A stretch of DNA of 64,000 nt, from the NCBI GenBank assembly GCA_036489975.1, contig DASXES010000075.1, positions 1 through 64,000 on the forward strand, read 5' to 3'. Every line of letters begins with the position of its first letter. The first letter of the stretch is position 1. The position numbers and the translations under genes are program-made. The notes under the pieces were generated by a model that saw nothing but the letters and a program-made list of their open reading frames with translations, searched no databases and had not been told where the DNA came from. This document shows positions 1 to 8,754 of the stretch, one piece after another. The stretch is from Roseiarcus sp036489975. GTDB lineage: Bacteria > Pseudomonadota > Alphaproteobacteria > Rhizobiales > Beijerinckiaceae.

Positions 1-763
1 CCATTGTGCCGACATGAACCTTGCCGGTGAGCTGGGCGGCGTCGAGGGCCGCCGAGGCGGCCGTGCCGACCGCGGCGTTCTCGGTGAAGATGCCGTCGAT
101 GTCTTTATGGGACTGGAGATAGGCGCCGATGTCGCGACTGACCTTGCCCTGGTCGGTCGAGTCGGCGGTCGGCAGTTCGAGATTGGTCGAACTGGCGCCC
201 AGCGCCTTGGCGCGCTCGCCCAGGCCCTTGCAGATCGCCTGGAGATACGGATTGCCCGGCACGTTGATGACGCACAGGATCGACTTCGACCCGGCCTTGG
301 TCAGGCGATCGGCCGCGACGCCGCCAACCTGCGGACCCTGCTGGCCGACGAAGCCGAACGCGCCGTCAGCCTCCCACTGATCTTGCCCCGACTGATCGAC
401 GTAGACCGGAATTCCGGCCGCGATGGCCTGCTTGATGTAGGGGTCGACGACGCTGGTGACGAAATCGCCGACGACGATCGCGTCGGGCTTTTGGGCGATC
501 GCGACTTGCATGGTGCGGGCCGAGGTCGCCTCGATGTCGGCCTCGTCGATGGGGATATAGTTGAGTTTGACGCCGAGCGCCTTGGCCGCGTCCTGCGCGC
601 CCTGATAGAGCGGCGGGAAGAACGAATCGTTCAACGGGCCGGACACGAAGGCGATGGAAATTTGCTTGTCCTCTGCGTGCGCGAGGGGGCTCATCAAGGC
701 GGCGCACGACAGGGCCGTCGCTGCCACGCCCAGTTGGAAACTGCGGCAAACTCGGTTGCTCAT
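1..763 (-). CDS. Sugar ABC transporter periplasmic substrate-binding protein (partial, C-terminus off window)
   Basis: Reading the minus strand from the ATG at 763 gives an open frame to the window edge (about 254 residues). It begins with a typical Sec signal peptide (basic MSNR start, hydrophobic core, cleavage near AHA-ED) and continues with the fold of periplasmic binding proteins of the RbsB/LsrB class (IAFVSGPLNDSFFPP, then AIAQKPDAIVVGDF and SILCVINVPGNP). It should capture a sugar or sugar derivative in the periplasm and pass it to an ABC permease that would lie to the left of the window. A good GGAGG ribosome site sits at 771-775. It is divergent from the esterase-GntR fusion, whose operator-like sites lie in the shared upstream region. 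The exact sugar cannot be read from the sequence. Confidence 0.85.
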   Translation of the reverse strand, partial: MSNRVCRSFQLGVAATALSCAALMSPLAHAEDKQISIAFVSGPLNDSFFPPLYQGAQDAAKALGVKLNYIPIDEADIEATSARTMQVAIAQKPDAIVVGDFVTSVVDPYIKQAIAAGIPVYVDQSGQDQWEADGAFGFVGQQGPQVGGVAADRLTKAGSKSILCVINVPGNPYLQAICKGLGERAKALGASSTNLELPTADSTDQGKVSRDIGAYLQSHKDIDGIFTENAAVGTAASAALDAAQLTGKVHVGTM

Positions 764-870
764 GACGGTTCCTCCAATCGTCCGTCCAGCACGGTCTGGA
801 CCGGCGGCGCCCCCGGGCCGCGCCGTTACGACGAGGCTGTTGCCGAGGAGCCTGACAAGGGCTAGTTTAT

Positions 871-881
871 TTGTCAGACAT
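871..881. promoter_or_regulatory. Operator-like palindrome (FadR/GntR type)
   Basis: TTGTCAGACAT is a near match to the general FadR-subfamily pattern TnGTnnnACnA (five of six fixed positions) with the symmetric core TGTC-A-GACA. It lies in the 193-bp divergent spacer between the sugar-binding protein gene and the esterase-GntR fusion gene. Its left arm also pairs with CTGACAA at 852-858. Binding by the adjacent regulator is inferred. Confidence 0.45.
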
Positions 882-956
882 CGTCAACGCGATTCTCTCG
901 TCATGTCGGTGTAATTCGAGACGACGACTCATGAACTTGCCAGTTTTGGGGTTAGA

Positions 957-2798
957 ATGGCTCTGCTGATCGAAAGAAAGGCAATCGGACGCGCGGATGG
1001 CATCATAGCATCCGATTTGTCCGACAAGATGAAAGCGGTCGCGGCAGAGCAGCGATACGTGGAGGACGACGGATCTTACGATCTTGCCCAAACCCGCCTG
1101 TGGATCGACGAATATTCCGCGCTGGCGGGTCGCGACGCCGGACTCTCTGTCGTTCCCACCGAAGACGGCGCGGTGGCGACCCCAGCGGGGCGGGTCGCGA
1201 CGCGGCTCTACAATGGCGCCGTCGATGGGCCGACGATCATTTTTGTTCATGGCGGCGGCTGGGCGATCGGCGGCATTCACAGCCATGACCCGATCGCCCA
1301 CTGGCTCGCCGCGGAAATCGGCGCCCGCGTCGTCCAGATCGAATACGCGCTCGCCCCCGAGCACCCCTATCCGGTCGCGCTCACCCAGGTCAGGGCGGTT
1401 GTCGCCGACATTCTGTCGAACGTTCGCGGGCCGGTCTTTCTCGCCGGCGATTCGGCTGGGGCCAATCTTGCCGCAATGACGATCGTCGAACTCTCCCGGC
1501 CCGAGCGCGCGCGCATCGCCGGCTTCGTTTCGATCTACGGCGCCTATGCGCCGGAAATGAATCTGTCCTCGCACCGCCTCTATGGCGACGGCCGTTTCGG
1601 CCTGTCCGAAGCGCAGATGCGATGGTTCTGGAACCTCTACGCTCCGCAGCTGACGCCCGAAGAGCGCGCGCACAAGCTCAGTCCGCTCACCGCCGATCTC
1701 GAGGGTTTCCCCCCGACCCTGTGCATCGGCACGGAATGCGATCTGCTGCTCGACGATACGCTCGCGTTCTATGGCGAATTGACCAAGGCCCGCGTCGACG
1801 TGACGCTGTCGTTGTGGTCGAGCCTACCGCATGGCTGCCTGCATTTCGTTGGCGTGGCGCCGAGCGTGACCGAGGCGGCAAGCTCGATCGTCCAGTTCGT
1901 CACTGCGCGCGCCAATCAGGAGCGCATTGGCGAGGACGGCGCTGGCCGGCGCGCGCGCGCCGAAGGAAGTCGCCCGCTGGCCACCGGCTCCAACCTCGCG
2001 GCCGAACGCCAAGATGCGCCCGCGGCGGTTGCCCCGGCCCTCTCGGCGTTGATCGACGCTGAACCGTTCTTCACCGCCAACCGTTCGCGCCTGCACGGCT
2101 CACTCGCCCACCGCGTCGCCATCGACATCCTGCGCGGCGAGCTCGCGCCGGGCTCTATGTTGCCGCGCGAAGAGAGCGCCAACGAGGCCTTCGGCGTTTC
2201 GCGCAGCGCCTATCGCGAGGCGATCCGCACCCTGGCGGCCAAGGGCATGGTCTCGGCTTCGCCCAAGGTTGGCACCAAAGTCGCGCCGCGCAACGTCTGG
2301 CACATTCTCGATCCCGACATTCTCGCCTGGAGCTTCGAGTCTGCGCCGAGCGAAACCTTCATCCGCAACCTGTTCGAGCTGCGTAAGATCGTCGAGCCCA
2401 GCGCTGCGGCGCTCGCCGCGATGCGCCGCGACGACGCCGAACTGTCGCGACTCGCGGACGCGCTCTCGCGCATGGCGCGCACCAATCCGCGTAGCGGGCC
2501 CTGGCTCAACGCCATCGTCGCGTTCCATCAGGAATTGATGGTCGCCGCGCACAACGAGGCGCTGGCTTCGCTGTGGCCCGCGGTCCAGACGACGCTGCGT
2601 TGGTCGATCAAGTTGCAAATGATGCTGGTCACGCTCAGCCTGGCGCACGATCCGGTCGCCGACCATGCGCGCGTGTTTGAGAAGATCGCCTCGCAGAACG
2701 CGCAAGGCACGCTGACGGAGATGGCGCTGCTGATCGACGCCGCCCTCGCCGACACGCTGCTGAACATGAAGCGAGTCGAGGCGGCCCGGTCGACCTGA
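957..2798 (+). CDS. Fusion protein: HSL-type alpha/beta hydrolase (esterase) + FadR-family GntR regulator
   Basis: One uninterrupted 613-residue frame. Residues ~70-315 are an alpha/beta-hydrolase fold-3 esterase of the hormone-sensitive-lipase type: oxyanion motif HGGGW (98-102), nucleophile elbow GDSAG with Ser166, probable acid in CDLLLDD (~262) and His in PHGCLHF (~292). A linker (~318-370) rich in Ala, Arg and Gly joins it to a GntR winged helix (~378-445; GSMLPREESANEAFGVSRSAYREA is in two parts around the recognition helix) and an FCD effector domain (~465-605). The LDPDILAW stretch after the wing recalls DgoR-like sugar-acid regulators. Normally these would be two proteins; here a hydrolase may deliver the ligand sensed by the regulator. 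The neighbouring sugar-binding gene is the likely target. Start is uncertain: ATG 957 or the in-frame ATG 1029, neither with a strong ribosome site. Confidence 0.85.
   Translation: MALLIERKAIGRADGIIASDLSDKMKAVAAEQRYVEDDGSYDLAQTRLWIDEYSALAGRDAGLSVVPTEDGAVATPAGRVATRLYNGAVDGPTIIFVHGGGWAIGGIHSHDPIAHWLAAEIGARVVQIEYALAPEHPYPVALTQVRAVVADILSNVRGPVFLAGDSAGANLAAMTIVELSRPERARIAGFVSIYGAYAPEMNLSSHRLYGDGRFGLSEAQMRWFWNLYAPQLTPEERAHKLSPLTADLEGFPPTLCIGTECDLLLDDTLAFYGELTKARVDVTLSLWSSLPHGCLHFVGVAPSVTEAASSIVQFVTARANQERIGEDGAGRRARAEGSRPLATGSNLAAERQDAPAAVAPALSALIDAEPFFTANRSRLHGSLAHRVAIDILRGELAPGSMLPREESANEAFGVSRSAYREAIRTLAAKGMVSASPKVGTKVAPRNVWHILDPDILAWSFESAPSETFIRNLFELRKIVEPSAAALAAMRRDDAELSRLADALSRMARTNPRSGPWLNAIVAFHQELMVAAHNEALASLWPAVQTTLRWSIKLQMMLVTLSLAHDPVADHARVFEKIASQNAQGTLTEMALLIDAALADTLLNMKRVEAARST
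1017..1027. promoter_or_regulatory. Perfect FadR/GntR-type operator-like palindrome
   Basis: TTGTCCGACAA is a perfect inverted repeat and fits all fixed positions of the FadR-subfamily pattern TnGTnnnACnA. It lies just before an in-frame ATG at 1029 of the esterase-GntR gene, so either the gene really starts at 1029 or the operator lies inside its first codons. With the related site at 871-881 it suggests autoregulation by the fused regulator. Confidence 0.5.
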
Positions 2799-2875
2799 GC
2801 GGGGAAAAGCCGGGCGCGCCGGCGGCGCGCGGCGATGCGCCGTGCTAGGCTTAGCCGCCCGCTGTGAGGCTCCCC

Positions 2876-4666
2876 ATGCCGATTCGCCGTCTCGATCCGC
2901 TGCTCGTCGACCGCATCGCCGCGGGCGAGGTGGTCGAGCGGCCGGCGGCGGCGGTCAAGGAACTCATCGAGAACGCGCTCGACGCTGGCGCGCGCCGCAT
3001 CGAGGTGGCGATCGAAGCGGGCGGGCGCGCGCTGATTCGCGTCAGTGACGACGGCGCCGGCATGGAGGCGGACGATCTTGCCCTCTCGGTCGAACGTCAT
3101 GCGACGTCGAAAATTCCCGATGGCGACTTGAGCGCGATCGCCACGCTCGGCTTTCGCGGCGAGGCGCTTCCCTCGATCGCTTCGGTCTCGCGGCTCGAAA
3201 TCCGCAGCCGAGCGCTTGGCGCCGCGCTTGCTCATGAGCTCAGGGTTGAGGACGGAGCAAAGAGCGCACTGCGCCCAGTTTCGCATCCCGCCGGCACGCG
3301 AGTCGAGGCGCGCGATCTCTTTGCCGCGACGCCGGCACGGTTGAAGTTTCTGAAATCCGACCGCGCCGAGGCGCAGGCCTGCGCGGAGGTGGTGCGCCGC
3401 CTCGCGCTCGCCAATCCGACCGTGCGCTTTGTCTTTTCAAGCGACATCGGCGCGTCGTTCGACTGGCCGGCGTGCACGAGCGATGAAGCGGGCGAGCGCG
3501 AGCGATTGCGTCAGGGGCTCGGTGAGACCTTCATCGCCGACGCGCTGCGGGTCGATGCGGCCCGCGAGGGCTTGCGCCTCACCGGCTGGGTCGGGCTGCC
3601 GACGCTCAACAAGCCGAACTCGCTGTCGCAATATTTCTTCGTCAACGGCCGCGCTGTACGCGACCGGCTGCTCTCGGGGGCGCTGCGCGCCGCCGCGCTC
3701 GATTACATTCCGCGCGATCGCCACGCGATCGCGGCGCTGTTTCTCGATTGCGACCCGAGCGAAGTCGACGTCAACGTCCATCCCGCCAAAGCCGAAGTGC
3801 GCTTTCGCGACGGCGGCCTGGCGCGCGGGCTGATCGTCGGCGCGCTGCGCCAGACCTTCGCCGCGGCGCTACATCGCGCCACCGCAAGCGGCGGGGTCGA
3901 GGCGCTCGCCGCGCTGCGGCCCGGCGAATGGCGCGATTCCGCGCCGCAAAATTGGAACTGGCGCGCTTCGCCCGCCGCGCCATTCGCGGGCGCCTTCGCT
4001 GAGCCGGCGCAGGCGGCCTTCGCCGAGTTCGCGCCGTCGGCGGACGCGCGCGCTGGGGTTGGGCCGGGGACCAGCGCCGATCTTGCCGCGCCGCTCGGCG
4101 CCGCGCGCGCGCAGGTCCACGACACCTACATCGTCGCCCAGACCCGCGACGGCGTCGTCATCGTCGATCAGCATGCCGCGCATGAGCGCATCGTCTATGA
4201 AAAGCTCAAACGCCAGCGCGAGCGCAATGGCGTCGCGCGGCAGATCTTGCTCTCGCCGTTGGTCGTCGATCTCGAGCCGCGCGCCGCCGCGGCGCTCGCT
4301 GAAAAAGCCAGCGAGCTCGAGGCGCTCGGCCTGGTCATCGAAAGTTTCGGCCCCGGCGCGGCGCTGCTGCGCGAAGCGCCGGCGCTGATCGACGGCGCAG
4401 ATTTAACCGCGCTGGTACGCGATCTTGCCGAAGACCTCGCCGCCGAGGACGGCGCGCTGACGCTCGAGCGCAAACTCGATCATCGCCTCGCGACGATCGC
4501 CTGCCATCATTCGGTGCGCGCCGGGCGCAAGCTCAAGCCGGAAGAGATGAACGCGCTGCTGCGCGAGATGGAGGCGACGCCGGGCGCCGGCCAGTGCAAC
4601 CACGGCCGGCCGACCTATGTCGAACTCAAGCTCACCGACATCGAGCGCCTGTTCGGGCGGCGCTGA
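2876..4666 (+). CDS. mutL: DNA mismatch repair protein MutL
   Basis: A 596-residue MutL. The N-terminal GHKL ATPase shows IAAGEVVERP, the ENALDAGA helix, the DDGAGM motif and GFRGEAL; the C-terminal dimerisation domain carries DQHAAHERIVYE near residue 430, which matches the DQHA-x2-E-x4-E endonuclease motif, and a QCNHGRPT metal-site motif near residue 572. MutL with this motif nicks the new strand itself, as expected in a bacterium without MutH. I chose ATG 2876, preceded by GAGG at 2866-2869, over an upstream in-frame GTG at 2864. A long Ala/Pro-rich linker joins the two halves. No mutS is in the window. Confidence 0.97.
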   Translation: MPIRRLDPLLVDRIAAGEVVERPAAAVKELIENALDAGARRIEVAIEAGGRALIRVSDDGAGMEADDLALSVERHATSKIPDGDLSAIATLGFRGEALPSIASVSRLEIRSRALGAALAHELRVEDGAKSALRPVSHPAGTRVEARDLFAATPARLKFLKSDRAEAQACAEVVRRLALANPTVRFVFSSDIGASFDWPACTSDEAGERERLRQGLGETFIADALRVDAAREGLRLTGWVGLPTLNKPNSLSQYFFVNGRAVRDRLLSGALRAAALDYIPRDRHAIAALFLDCDPSEVDVNVHPAKAEVRFRDGGLARGLIVGALRQTFAAALHRATASGGVEALAALRPGEWRDSAPQNWNWRASPAAPFAGAFAEPAQAAFAEFAPSADARAGVGPGTSADLAAPLGAARAQVHDTYIVAQTRDGVVIVDQHAAHERIVYEKLKRQRERNGVARQILLSPLVVDLEPRAAAALAEKASELEALGLVIESFGPGAALLREAPALIDGADLTALVRDLAEDLAAEDGALTLERKLDHRLATIACHHSVRAGRKLKPEEMNALLREMEATPGAGQCNHGRPTYVELKLTDIERLFGRR

Positions 4667-4682
4667 GCCGGACCCTCCCGCG

Positions 4683-4763
4683 TCATCCGCGCGCAAGCGG
4701 GGATCCAGCGCCCCTCGAGAGCGCGGCGGTGGCACGACTGGGTCCCCGCTTGCGCGGGGATGA
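4683..4763. repeat. Large imperfect inverted repeat, REP-like, possible terminator of mutL
   Basis: The arms 4683-4707 and 4739-4763 are near-perfect inverted copies (TCATCCGCGCGCAAGCGGGG against the complementary CCCCGCTTGCGCGGGGATGA). Such palindromes with this 'gtcatccccgcgcaagcggggat' look are common dispersed intergenic repeats in proteobacteria. It lies between mutL and the converging DUF3297 gene and could end transcription from both sides. Confidence 0.6.
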
Positions 4764-4810
4764 CAGCGGAGGGGAGCAGTCGTTGAGCGTCGAATCAGAC
4801 GCGACAGCCG

Positions 4811-5065
4811 CTAGCCCTGCACCGGCTCAGGTCCGAGAAAGTACGGCTCGACCGGGCCGGTGAATTTGATCGTCAGGGGGTTGCCGTGGCGGTCGAGCGT
4901 CTTGCCGACCGGCGCGCGAATCCAACCTTCACTGACGCAGTATTCTTCGACGTCGGTGCGCTCACGGCCCTTGAAGCGAATGCCGACGCCGCGCGCCAGC
5001 ACCGCTTCGTTATAGAAGGGACTGTCGGGATCGACGCATAAGCGGTCTGGTGGTTGGTCGGTCAC
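4811..5065 (-). CDS. DUF3297 family protein
   Basis: An 84-residue soluble protein, all of which fits the small DUF3297 family known from proteobacteria: RLCVDPDSPFYNE, the LARGVGIRFKGRERTDVEEYCVSEGW core, and a C-terminal GNPLTIKFTGPVEPYF are written here as separate stretches. Function is unknown. It starts with GTG only 15 nt after the rpsT stop, so the two are probably co-transcribed. No signal peptide or membrane segment is visible. Confidence 0.85.
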   Translation of the reverse strand: MTDQPPDRLCVDPDSPFYNEAVLARGVGIRFKGRERTDVEEYCVSEGWIRAPVGKTLDRHGNPLTIKFTGPVEPYFLGPEPVQG

Positions 5066-5080
5066 GGGGCGGCGCCGCGC

Positions 5081-5347
5081 TCAGCCGGCGAGCGACTTGA
5101 CCCGCTTGACGAGGCGCGAAATCTTGCGCGAGGCGGCGTTGCGGTGAACGATGCCGTTCTGGGCGGCGCGGGCGAGCAACGGTTCGGCGTCGCGCATCGC
5201 GGCGGTCGCGCCGGCTTGGTCCTTGGCCTCGATCGCCTCTTCGACCTTGCGAACATAGGTGCGCATTTCGCTGCGACGCATTTTGTTGACCGCGGTGCGG
5301 CGGGCGATCTTGCGGACGGCCTTTTGCGCCGACTTGGTGTTGGCCAT
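5081..5347 (-). CDS. rpsT: 30S ribosomal protein bS20
   Basis: An 88-residue, strongly basic protein that starts MANTKSAQKAVRKIARR and ends RLVKRVKSLAG, typical of bS20, which binds 16S rRNA in the body of the small subunit. The start at 5347 has an AAGGA ribosome site; the longer frame upstream adds residues not found in the family. The downstream DUF3297 gene follows after 15 nt. Confidence 0.98.
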   Translation of the reverse strand: MANTKSAQKAVRKIARRTAVNKMRRSEMRTYVRKVEEAIEAKDQAGATAAMRDAEPLLARAAQNGIVHRNAASRKISRLVKRVKSLAG

Positions 5348-5467
5348 GAATTTAAGTTCCTTCGCTGCGGGCGCGCCCGAACTCCCGGCGCGCAGCCGCA
5401 AAATAAATAGGGCCGGGCGCCGCCCAGCCTCTTGAGCCGCGCTTATAAACGGCGCCCGCGGGCGGCG

Positions 5468-6256
5468 TCAACCGGCGAGCAGCCCGGTCAGCCACTCCCG
5501 TAACGGCGCGCCAGGGGCGCTCGCCAGCTTCAGCGCCATCGCGCAACTGACGATCACGATCAGCGGCCGGACCAGCCGTGCGCCCGCCTTCAGCGCCGAG
5601 CGGGCGCCGAGCCGCGCCCCGAGGAAGGCGCCCAGGCCAACCGCCAGGCCTGGGGCGAGCGCGATGTGGCCGCCAAAGGCGTAGACCACCAGCGAGCCGA
5701 AGTTGGAGCCAAAGTTGGCGAGGCGTGCGCCCGCCATCGCCGTGATCAAGCCGCACCCGGCGAGCGCCATAAAGCCGATCATGTAGAACGAGCCGGCGCC
5801 GGGGCCGAACACCCCATCGTAGAAGCCGATCGCCGGCGCAACGGTAAGGGCGTAGAGGCGCGGGCTGAGCCGCGCCCGGCTGATCTCTTCGCCCATCGGC
5901 GGGGCAAGCGCGAAATAGAGCGCAACCGCGATCAGCACGAAAGGCAGCGCGTCGATCAGCAGCGCACGCGGCGCGTAGGGCAGCGCCAACGCGCCGAGCG
6001 CCGAGCCGACGAGCGCGGCGAGAGCCGGGGCGGCCATGGTCGTCAGGTCGATCTTGCCGGCTCTGGCGAAGGCGAGCGTCGATGAACCCGAGCCAAAAAC
6101 CGCGCCGAGCTTGTTGGTCGCGACGGCAGCTACGGGGTCGAGCCCAGACAGCGCCAGCGCCGGCAAAGTGATCAGGCCGCCGCCCCCCGCGATCGCGTCG
6201 ACGAAGCCGGAGACGAAGCCGGCAAGGGCGAGCAGCGCGAGCAGGGTGAGGGTCAA
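5468..6256 (-). CDS. TSUP (TauE/SafE) family membrane permease
   Basis: A 262-residue hydrophobic protein with about eight membrane segments. The N-terminal GFVDAIAGGGGLITLPAL and the later GFYDGVFGPGAGSFY are the paired repeats that define the TauE/SafE (TSUP) family, which moves sulfite, sulfoacetate or related organosulfur anions across the inner membrane. The substrate is not readable. The start is a TTG at 6256; no clear ribosome site is visible, so a slightly different start is possible. The gene follows the TPR lipoprotein gene on the same strand after about 50 bp. Confidence 0.88.
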   Translation of the reverse strand: MTLTLLALLALAGFVSGFVDAIAGGGGLITLPALALSGLDPVAAVATNKLGAVFGSGSSTLAFARAGKIDLTTMAAPALAALVGSALGALALPYAPRALLIDALPFVLIAVALYFALAPPMGEEISRARLSPRLYALTVAPAIGFYDGVFGPGAGSFYMIGFMALAGCGLITAMAGARLANFGSNFGSLVVYAFGGHIALAPGLAVGLGAFLGARLGARSALKAGARLVRPLIVIVSCAMALKLASAPGAPLREWLTGLLAG

Positions 6257-6307
6257 GGTCGGGGCCGCAAGGGGCGAGGCCGTCGCGGCGGCGCCAGAAC
6301 TAGGCTG

Positions 6308-7204
6308 CTAGCTGGGCGGCGCGCCGAGCGCAAGCGGCGCGCCTGGTTCGGCCGCCGTGGCGGGCGCCGCAGGCCTCGGATGTTTGGGCGAGGACTTGGG
6401 CTTGACCGCGCCGGTCTGCAAATCGCGCCAGGAATCGTTCTGCGCGATCATTTGCTTGATCGCAGCGACATTGGCGTTCGCCGCCTGCGCCGACATGTCT
6501 TGCTGGCTGACCGTTTCCGCTTCGCCGAACTTGCCTTCGAGGGCGAGGATGAGCGCGAGGTTCTGCCGCATCCGCGCGTCGGCGCGCGGGCTGGCGCTCG
6601 CCTGTCGCAGAGAACTCTCGGCGTCGGGAAGGTCTTTGGCCAGCGCGTAGGACAGGCCAAGATTGGAAAGCACCGAAGGCTCGTCCGGCGCGATCTTCAG
6701 CGCATCGGTATAGAACTTCTGCGCGCCCTGGTGGTCGCCGAGCCGGTCGGCGACCGACCCTTGCACCGACATGATGGTCCAGTCCGGCCGCTCGGCCGTG
6801 TAGGAGCGCGCGAGCACCTCCTTGGCCTGTTCGAACTGACCGGAATCAGCGAGCGCCTTGCCAAACGCGCCGAGCACTTCAAAATCCTGCGGCGTCTTAA
6901 CCGCCGCTGACTGCATCACCGACGCCGCCTCGCTATAGCGCGTCAGGGCGCGCAGCGCGCGGGCGTAATTGATCGAGGCGACCTTGGCGCCGGGACTGGC
7001 GTCGTAGCGCTTGCCCCAGTCCGCGGCGTAGGCGCGCAAGGCCGCTTCGTCGGTCGGCAGCGGCTGTTCGATCGAGGCGATTGACCCCGAAACATCGCCA
7101 AGGTCATGGCAGCCGGCGAGCGGCGCGGCGCATAGCAGCAGGGCGGCGAGCGCGACGGCGCCCATACGAGGGGAGGCGAACGGAAATTCGCTTGCAAGCG
7201 GCAT
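6308..7204 (-). CDS. TPR-repeat lipoprotein, TadD-like
   Basis: A 298-residue protein with a lipoprotein signal (LAAL...APLAGC lipobox, Cys near residue 32) and several tetratricopeptide repeats between residues ~65 and 245 (for example FEVLGAFGKALADSGQFEQAK and PSVLSNLGLSYALAKDLPDAE, two successive helices pairs). The C-terminus is a Pro/Ala-rich tail. This layout resembles TadD, a pilotin-like protein of Flp pilus assembly, but no other tad genes are in the window, so the role is only inferred: an outer- or inner-membrane-anchored scaffold. Confidence 0.72.
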   Translation of the reverse strand: MPLASEFPFASPRMGAVALAALLLCAAPLAGCHDLGDVSGSIASIEQPLPTDEAALRAYAADWGKRYDASPGAKVASINYARALRALTRYSEAASVMQSAAVKTPQDFEVLGAFGKALADSGQFEQAKEVLARSYTAERPDWTIMSVQGSVADRLGDHQGAQKFYTDALKIAPDEPSVLSNLGLSYALAKDLPDAESSLRQASASPRADARMRQNLALILALEGKFGEAETVSQQDMSAQAANANVAAIKQMIAQNDSWRDLQTGAVKPKSSPKHPRPAAPATAAEPGAPLALGAPPS

Positions 7205-7356
7205 GACGGGCCCAACGCTGACGGCCCTGCGAGCAATAAATCGTTAACCCTAACGCATGGTTAACAATTTGGGGCTCTCGCCTCTCGGGGGGACTCGCGC
7301 GGGGCGGCCCGGCGCGGCTATGCTCGCCGCTTCGCTCTCAAGTTGGGATTTTCCGC

Positions 7357-8739
7357 TTGTCTCATCGCTTTGCGCCCCCCGACCCGGCCGCCGCGCCGGT
7401 GTGGTTCGTCACGCCCGGAACCTGGCCGGAAATTCAGACGGCGATCGGCCCGGCGGGGGTGCGCTTTGCCGCCGCCAGCGGGTTCGAGCCCAAGCCGGGA
7501 CGCCTGCAGCTCCTTCCCGGCGCCGAGGGCGCTTTGGCGGGGGCGCTGTTCGGACTGGCTGAGCGCGACGCCAAGGGTCGCGATCCCTTCGCCGCCGGCC
7601 GTCTCGCGAGCGCGCTTCCCGCCGGCGGGTACCGTTTCGCCAATGCGCCGCACGAGCCTGAGCTCGCCGCCCTCGCCTTCCTGCTCGGCCTCTATCGTTT
7701 CGAGCGCTACCGCACTGAGGCGAGCGCGCGCCCGCGCCTCGTCGCCCCGGACGGCGTGGATGCGGCGCGGCTGGAGACGATCGCCCGCGCCGTCGCCTTC
7801 GGGCGGGATCTCATCAACACGCCGGCCAATGATCTCGGGCCGAGCGCGCTTGAGCATGAGGCGGCGCGGTTAGCTGGCGAATTCGGGGCCGAGTTTGAGG
7901 CGGTGTGCGGCGAGGATCTGATCGCCCGCAATCTGCCGCTGATTCACGCGGTCGGGCGCGCCGCCGCCGAGCCGCCGCGCCTCGTCGATATTCGCTGGGG
8001 CCGCGTCGACGCGCCGAAGGTGACGCTGGTCGGCAAGGGCGTGGTCTTTGACACCGGCGGGCTCGACATCAAGCCGTCCGCCGGCATGCTGCTGATGAAG
8101 AAGGACATGGGCGGCGCCGCGGCGGCGCTGGCGCTATCCCGGCTGATCATGGAGACCGGCCTCGACGTGCGGCTGCGCACGCTGGTCCCGATCGTCGAGA
8201 ACGTGATCTCCGCGTCGTCGTTTCGGCCGGGCGATGTCATCAAGAGCCGCAAGGGCCTCACCGTCGAGATCGGCAACACCGACGCGGAAGGCAGGCTGAT
8301 CCTCGCCGATGCGCTCGCGCTCGCGGAGGAAGAGGCGCCCGAGCTGCTGTTCGATTTCGCCACTTTGACCGGCGCGGCGCGGGTCGCGCTCGGCCCTGAT
8401 CTACCGCCCTTCTACACCGACGACGAGACGCTGGCGGGCGAGATCGCCTCGGCCGCGACCCGCGTCGCCGATCCGCTCTGGCGCATGCCGCTGTGGCGGC
8501 CCTATGAGGCGATGATCGACAGCGGCGTCGCCGATCTCGACAACGCAGGGACTGGTGGCTTCGCCGGCTCGGTGACGGCGGCGCTGTTCCTCGCCCGCTT
8601 CGTCGATCCTGGCCGGTCGTGGGCCCATTTCGACATCTACGGCTGGAGCCCCAAGGCGCGCGCGCATGGCCCCCAGGGCGGCGAAGTGCAGGCCGCGCGC
8701 GCCGTGTTCGCGCTGCTTGAGGCGCGCTATCGCCGCTGA
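7357..8739 (+). CDS. Leucyl aminopeptidase family protein (M17)
   Basis: A 460-residue cytosolic metallopeptidase. The C-terminal catalytic domain shows the metal- and substrate-binding series VGKGVVFDTGG, LLMKKDMGGAA and the family signature NTDAEGRL near residue 306; these give the two-metal site that removes N-terminal residues from peptides. The N-terminal domain is shorter than in E. coli PepA, as in the smaller alphaproteobacterial M17 group. The only reasonable start in frame is TTG 7357 (MSHRFAPPD), with no strong ribosome site. Confidence 0.9.
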   Translation: MSHRFAPPDPAAAPVWFVTPGTWPEIQTAIGPAGVRFAAASGFEPKPGRLQLLPGAEGALAGALFGLAERDAKGRDPFAAGRLASALPAGGYRFANAPHEPELAALAFLLGLYRFERYRTEASARPRLVAPDGVDAARLETIARAVAFGRDLINTPANDLGPSALEHEAARLAGEFGAEFEAVCGEDLIARNLPLIHAVGRAAAEPPRLVDIRWGRVDAPKVTLVGKGVVFDTGGLDIKPSAGMLLMKKDMGGAAAALALSRLIMETGLDVRLRTLVPIVENVISASSFRPGDVIKSRKGLTVEIGNTDAEGRLILADALALAEEEAPELLFDFATLTGAARVALGPDLPPFYTDDETLAGEIASAATRVADPLWRMPLWRPYEAMIDSGVADLDNAGTGGFAGSVTAALFLARFVDPGRSWAHFDIYGWSPKARAHGPQGGEVQAARAVFALLEARYRR

Positions 8740-8754
8740 GTCCAGGGCGCCGCG

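Noticed and set aside
1900..2120. Possible frameshift or missed gene boundary between the esterase and GntR parts
   Set aside because: The frame runs through the linker with normal codon use and no stop, and no internal start with a ribosome site is visible, so a true fusion is preferred.
7247..7270. CtrA box in GTTAACCCTAACGCATGGTTAAC before the aminopeptidase gene
   Set aside because: The two TTAA units are 13 bases apart, not the 7 required by the consensus.
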